From NCBI GenBank assembly GCA_905480445.1, contig CAJQQJ010000195.1, forward strand, positions 1-9,515: a stretch of DNA of 9,515 nt. The letters run 5' to 3'. Both the position numbers and the translations under genes were made by a program. This DNA comes from an uncultured Alphaproteobacteria bacterium. Lineage in GTDB: Bacteria; Pseudomonadota; Alphaproteobacteria; UBA7985; CAJQQZ01. The notes below the pieces were generated by a model. The model saw only the letters and a list, made by a program, of their open reading frames with translations, was not told the origin of the DNA and did not search any database. Positions 6,962 to 9,515 of the stretch are shown here, piece after piece (within the stretch, counting starts at the first letter, position 1; each line of letters starts with the position of its first letter).

Positions 6962-8133
6962 ACGAAATCACATCTATTGAAAAAATGCTGGACCGCGTGC
7001 TTGATCATGTTGATCGTCCAGTTGCAGAAGCTCACGGTCTACCAAATACCTGTTACACTGATGCAGACTATCTCAAGCTGGAACGTGAACGGGTTTTTGC
7101 GCCGAACTGGGCTTGCATTGGCTTTGGCAAAGATCTTCCGAACAAAGGGGACTACAAGCCTGTCGAGCTGTTGGGGCTGCCGTTGCTCATTCTTCGCGAC
7201 CAAGACGATCAGATCAAGGTCTTTCACAATGTATGCAGCCATCGTGGCATGATTTTGGTCGAAAAAGCAGGCAACACAAAAGGTGTCCTTCGTTGCCCAT
7301 ATCATTCTTGGTGCTACAGCCTGAACGGCGAACTTGCGATGACGCCTCACGTTGGCGGTCCTGGAAACAATCGCCATGATGACGTTGATCCAAAGAAACA
7401 TGGCTTGCGAGAAGTTCGCTCCGCTGTTTGGATGGACGTGATCTTTATCAATCTTGACGGCAAGGCGGAACCATTCGAGCAAAGAATTGCGCCGATGCAG
7501 GAACGCTGGAAAGATTTCTTGGACGTTGAAGTTCACCACACTGGCGAGGATTCTTCCTTTAGTTTCGATGTCAATTGCAACTGGAAGCTCGCGGTTGAGA
7601 ACTACTGCGAATCCTATCACCTGCCGTGGATCCATCCTGGTCTGAATTCTTATTCCAGACTAGAGGATCACTATCATATCATCGAAAATAATGATTATTC
7701 AGGGCAGGGCTCTGAAGTTTTTCAGCCACTGAAAGATGATAACGGCAAACGCTTCCCGAGGATCGATGATATCGACAAGAAGTGGGATACGAGTTCTGAA
7801 TACACCGCACTCTATCCTAATGTTTTGTTGGGTATTCATAACGACCATTTCTTTGCCATACAGTTGGAACCCAAATCCATCAATCGCACGGTTGAGCACG
7901 TAGAACTCTATTACCTGAAGAAAGAATCAACAGGTGATGACTATGCGGATCTCCGCAAGAAAAATGCTGAGAGCTGGCATGAAGTCTTCGCTGAGGATAT
8001 TTTCGTTGTTGAAGGCATGCAAAAGGGACGGAACTCAGAAGGTTTCGACGGTGGTGTCTTCTCTCCAGCAATGGATACGCCCACCCATGCCTTCCATATC
8101 TGGGTAGCAAGGCAGTTAGCAAAGGCTGCTTAG
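6958..8133 (+). CDS. Rieske [2Fe-2S] non-heme iron oxygenase, alpha subunit
   Basis: This is a 391-residue terminal oxygenase that uses electrons from a reductase chain to activate O2 for hydroxylation, demethylation or C-N cleavage of a small molecule. The Rieske cluster ligands are Cys93 and His95 (CSHRG) and Cys113 and His116 (CPYHSW). The catalytic domain has NWKLAVEN (208-215), then His221 and His226 (ESYHLPWIHPG). The likely third ligand is Asp347 in FAEDIFVVEGMQKG. The residue expected to bridge the two metal centres is Glu218, where ring-hydroxylating dioxygenases have Asp. This Glu is known from carnitine monooxygenase CntA, and related quaternary-amine enzymes are similar. The length and the absence of an adjacent beta-subunit gene suggest an alpha-only oligomer. 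AGGA at 6947-6950 supports the start. It leads a run with a TPR-like gene and a ferredoxin reductase. The substrate is not determined; automatic labels such as phenylpropionate dioxygenase would be unsafe. Confidence 0.95.
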   Translation: MNEITSIEKMLDRVLDHVDRPVAEAHGLPNTCYTDADYLKLERERVFAPNWACIGFGKDLPNKGDYKPVELLGLPLLILRDQDDQIKVFHNVCSHRGMILVEKAGNTKGVLRCPYHSWCYSLNGELAMTPHVGGPGNNRHDDVDPKKHGLREVRSAVWMDVIFINLDGKAEPFEQRIAPMQERWKDFLDVEVHHTGEDSSFSFDVNCNWKLAVENYCESYHLPWIHPGLNSYSRLEDHYHIIENNDYSGQGSEVFQPLKDDNGKRFPRIDDIDKKWDTSSEYTALYPNVLLGIHNDHFFAIQLEPKSINRTVEHVELYYLKKESTGDDYADLRKKNAESWHEVFAEDIFVVEGMQKGRNSEGFDGGVFSPAMDTPTHAFHIWVARQLAKAA

Positions 8134-8138
8134 TCCTT

Positions 8139-8372
8139 ATGAATCAAGAGCTTGAAGCTCTCAATGGCCAACTCCTAGATCTGATGCAACGGGAAGAAAT
8201 CGCTCTCGTTGCGGAGATCTATGAGAAGGGGGCTGCGCTACATTTTTCAAACGGCGCGGTTGAAGAAGCCTGTTTCTACTGGACCAACGCGCTGGTCTTT
8301 GCTTTACAACGAGGAGAGTGGGAACGTGTCGATCGATTGCGGGCTAATCTCAAAGAACATCAACGGATTTAA
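8139..8372 (+). CDS. Small helical TPR-like protein of unknown function
   Basis: I do not recognise a named family for this 77-residue protein. It is predicted to be all-helical and acidic at its N-terminus (MNQELEALNGQLLDLMQREE). Residues 28-54 fit the spacing of one tetratricopeptide hairpin: Gly39, Ala44, Trp48 and Ala51 fall at TPR consensus positions 15, 20, 24 and 27, followed by another amphipathic helix (WERVDRLRANLKEH). It has no signal peptide, no membrane segment and only one cysteine (Cys45), so it is not a ferredoxin, although it sits where one is often encoded. The ATG at 8139 lies 5 bases after the Rieske stop, with no clear ribosome binding site, so it is probably translated by coupling. 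The reductase starts 19 bases after its stop. A role as an adaptor, assembly factor or stabiliser of the oxygenase is inference from position only. Confidence 0.8.
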   Translation: MNQELEALNGQLLDLMQREEIALVAEIYEKGAALHFSNGAVEEACFYWTNALVFALQRGEWERVDRLRANLKEHQRI

Positions 8373-8391
8373 GTAAGGTAGGGCCAAGAAT

Positions 8392-9515
8392 ATGGCTGGT
8401 GTTGTAATTATTGGTGCTGGACAAGCCGGCGCTCAAGCAGCAATCTCTCTTCGTCAAATGAAGTACGAGGGAGAAATCACAATCCTTGGTGAAGAAAGCC
8501 ACCTACCTTATGAACGACCACCTTTGTCGAAAGCTTTTCTGCTAGGCGAGCAGCCGATTGAAAAGTCTTTCTTGAGATCTGAAGATTTCTACAAAGATCA
8601 AAGCATCGATCTGCGCCGTAATGTATTAGTTAAGTCCTTTGACCCCAAAGCTAAGACCGTAAGATTTGATGGTGGAGAAATCGACTATGACGATCTGATC
8701 ATCGCAACTGGTACGCGGGCGAGGGAAATCAACATTCCTGGTGCAAATCTGGAAGGTGTTGCTTACCTGCGGACAGTCGATGACGCTCTTGCGCTTCAGG
8801 CCATGGCTGAGAAAGCTAAGTCAGTCGCGGTTATTGGTGGCGGCTACATTGGCATGGAGACCGCCGCAAGCCTCAGAAAAATGGGCTGTGAAGTAACTGT
8901 CTTCGAATTCTTGGACCGCGTCATGGCACGTGGTGTTGCGCCGCAAGTCTCTGACTTCTTTACAAAGGTACACAAAGACAAAGGCGTCGACATTCAGGTC
9001 TCTACTGGTGTTACTGCCTTCAAAGGTGAGGATCGTGTAGAAGCAGTTGTGACCTCCAAAGGGGAATCCGTACCTGTCGATCTTGTCATTGTCGGTATCG
9101 GCGCGGTTGCCAACGATGAGCTAGCCAGAGAAGCTGGAATAGCCTGCGAGAACGGTATCATAGTCGACGAGTTCAGTCGAAGCTCAGACGAGCATGTTTA
9201 TGCCGTTGGAGACGTCGCATTCACTGATAACCTTAGCCTTGGTTTTGGAACACGTCTTGAGTCAGTCCATAATGCCATCGCACAGTCAAAAGCCGCAGCC
9301 AGCGCTGTTGTAGGACAGTCGAAGGCTTACAACGAAGTGCCATGGTTCTGGACACAGCAATATGATTACCGCCTACAGATGGCAGGCGTTCCGATGGATG
9401 ATGATGACTTTGTTTTGCGCGGTTCGATGGAAGAAGGCAAGTTCGCAGTCTTTGCCCTAAGAGATGGTATCTTGAAGGCAGTCAACGCCTGTAACTCTGC
9501 TCAGGAATATGTCGT
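8392..9515 (+). CDS. FAD/NAD(P)-dependent ferredoxin reductase of an oxygenase system, 3' end missing
   Basis: The gene runs off the window after 374 complete codons; the family is usually about 400-410 residues, so only the tail is missing. It belongs to the glutathione-reductase-type ferredoxin reductases (putidaredoxin reductase and BphA4 group), which pass electrons from NAD(P)H via FAD to a small [2Fe-2S] ferredoxin. Visible motifs are the FAD-binding GAGQAG (8-13), YERPPLSK (40-47), ATGTRAR (105-111), the NAD-binding GGGYIGME (149-156), the second FAD motif YAVGDV (270-275), RLESVHNA (288-295) and the VPWFWTQQYDYRLQ segment (316-329) typical of the C-terminal domain. The paired active-site cysteines of disulfide reductases are absent, as expected. 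The ATG at 8392 has TAGGG at 8379-8383. As last visible gene of the Rieske run it probably supplies that oxygenase, with a ferredoxin encoded elsewhere or downstream. Confidence 0.93.
   Translation, partial: MAGVVIIGAGQAGAQAAISLRQMKYEGEITILGEESHLPYERPPLSKAFLLGEQPIEKSFLRSEDFYKDQSIDLRRNVLVKSFDPKAKTVRFDGGEIDYDDLIIATGTRAREINIPGANLEGVAYLRTVDDALALQAMAEKAKSVAVIGGGYIGMETAASLRKMGCEVTVFEFLDRVMARGVAPQVSDFFTKVHKDKGVDIQVSTGVTAFKGEDRVEAVVTSKGESVPVDLVIVGIGAVANDELAREAGIACENGIIVDEFSRSSDEHVYAVGDVAFTDNLSLGFGTRLESVHNAIAQSKAAASAVVGQSKAYNEVPWFWTQQYDYRLQMAGVPMDDDDFVLRGSMEEGKFAVFALRDGILKAVNACNSAQEYV

Noticed and set aside
7039..7635. 198-codon open frame on the minus strand inside the Rieske gene.
   Set aside because: It lies antisense to a strongly conserved Rieske coding region, has no recognisable domain and is a codon-bias shadow.

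Overview
The window looks like chromosome from an alphaproteobacterium, probably free-living or marine. The main reason is gene order: an FtsX-type lipoprotein-releasing permease, lolD and then dnaE on one strand is a typical alphaproteobacterial arrangement (usually just after proS). Base composition is about half GC by eye, and the genes are tightly packed with overlapping or near-abutting stops and starts. The genus cannot be read from this stretch. No rRNA, tRNA, CRISPR array, insertion sequence, integrase or other mobile-element gene was seen.

Positions 1-5976, plus strand, form a compact housekeeping run. It holds the last 31 codons of an FtsX-family permease, a complete LolC/LolE-type permease overlapping it by an ATGA, the LolD ATPase, a small GNAT acetyltransferase 3 bases after lolD, and full-length DnaE (DNA polymerase III alpha). 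The permeases and LolD would form the inner-membrane complex that extracts lipoproteins and hands them to LolA. DnaE is the replicative polymerase. The GNAT protein has no obvious link to either job.

Positions 5980-9515 form an accessory oxygenase module. A TauD/TfdA-type Fe(II)/2-oxoglutarate dioxygenase lies on the minus strand, with its stop only 3 bases from the dnaE stop. A 189-base divergent region separates it from a plus-strand run: a Rieske non-heme iron oxygenase alpha subunit, a 77-residue helical TPR-like protein of unknown function, and an FAD/NAD ferredoxin reductase that runs off the window. The arrangement suggests two different oxygenases acting on one small organic substrate or on successive intermediates, with the reductase feeding the Rieske enzyme through a ferredoxin that is not visible here. 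Sequence features point weakly to an anionic (sulfonate- or carboxylate-like) substrate for the TauD-type enzyme and to the bridging-Glu (quaternary-amine-type) class for the Rieske enzyme. The actual substrate is unknown.

The divergent region carries a repeated 9-mer with a nearby inverted half-copy, a possible 21-codon leader ORF overlapping the Rieske start codon, and a bulged hairpin just upstream of the Rieske ribosome binding site. These, together with the unexplained TPR-like gene, are the least conventional parts of the window.
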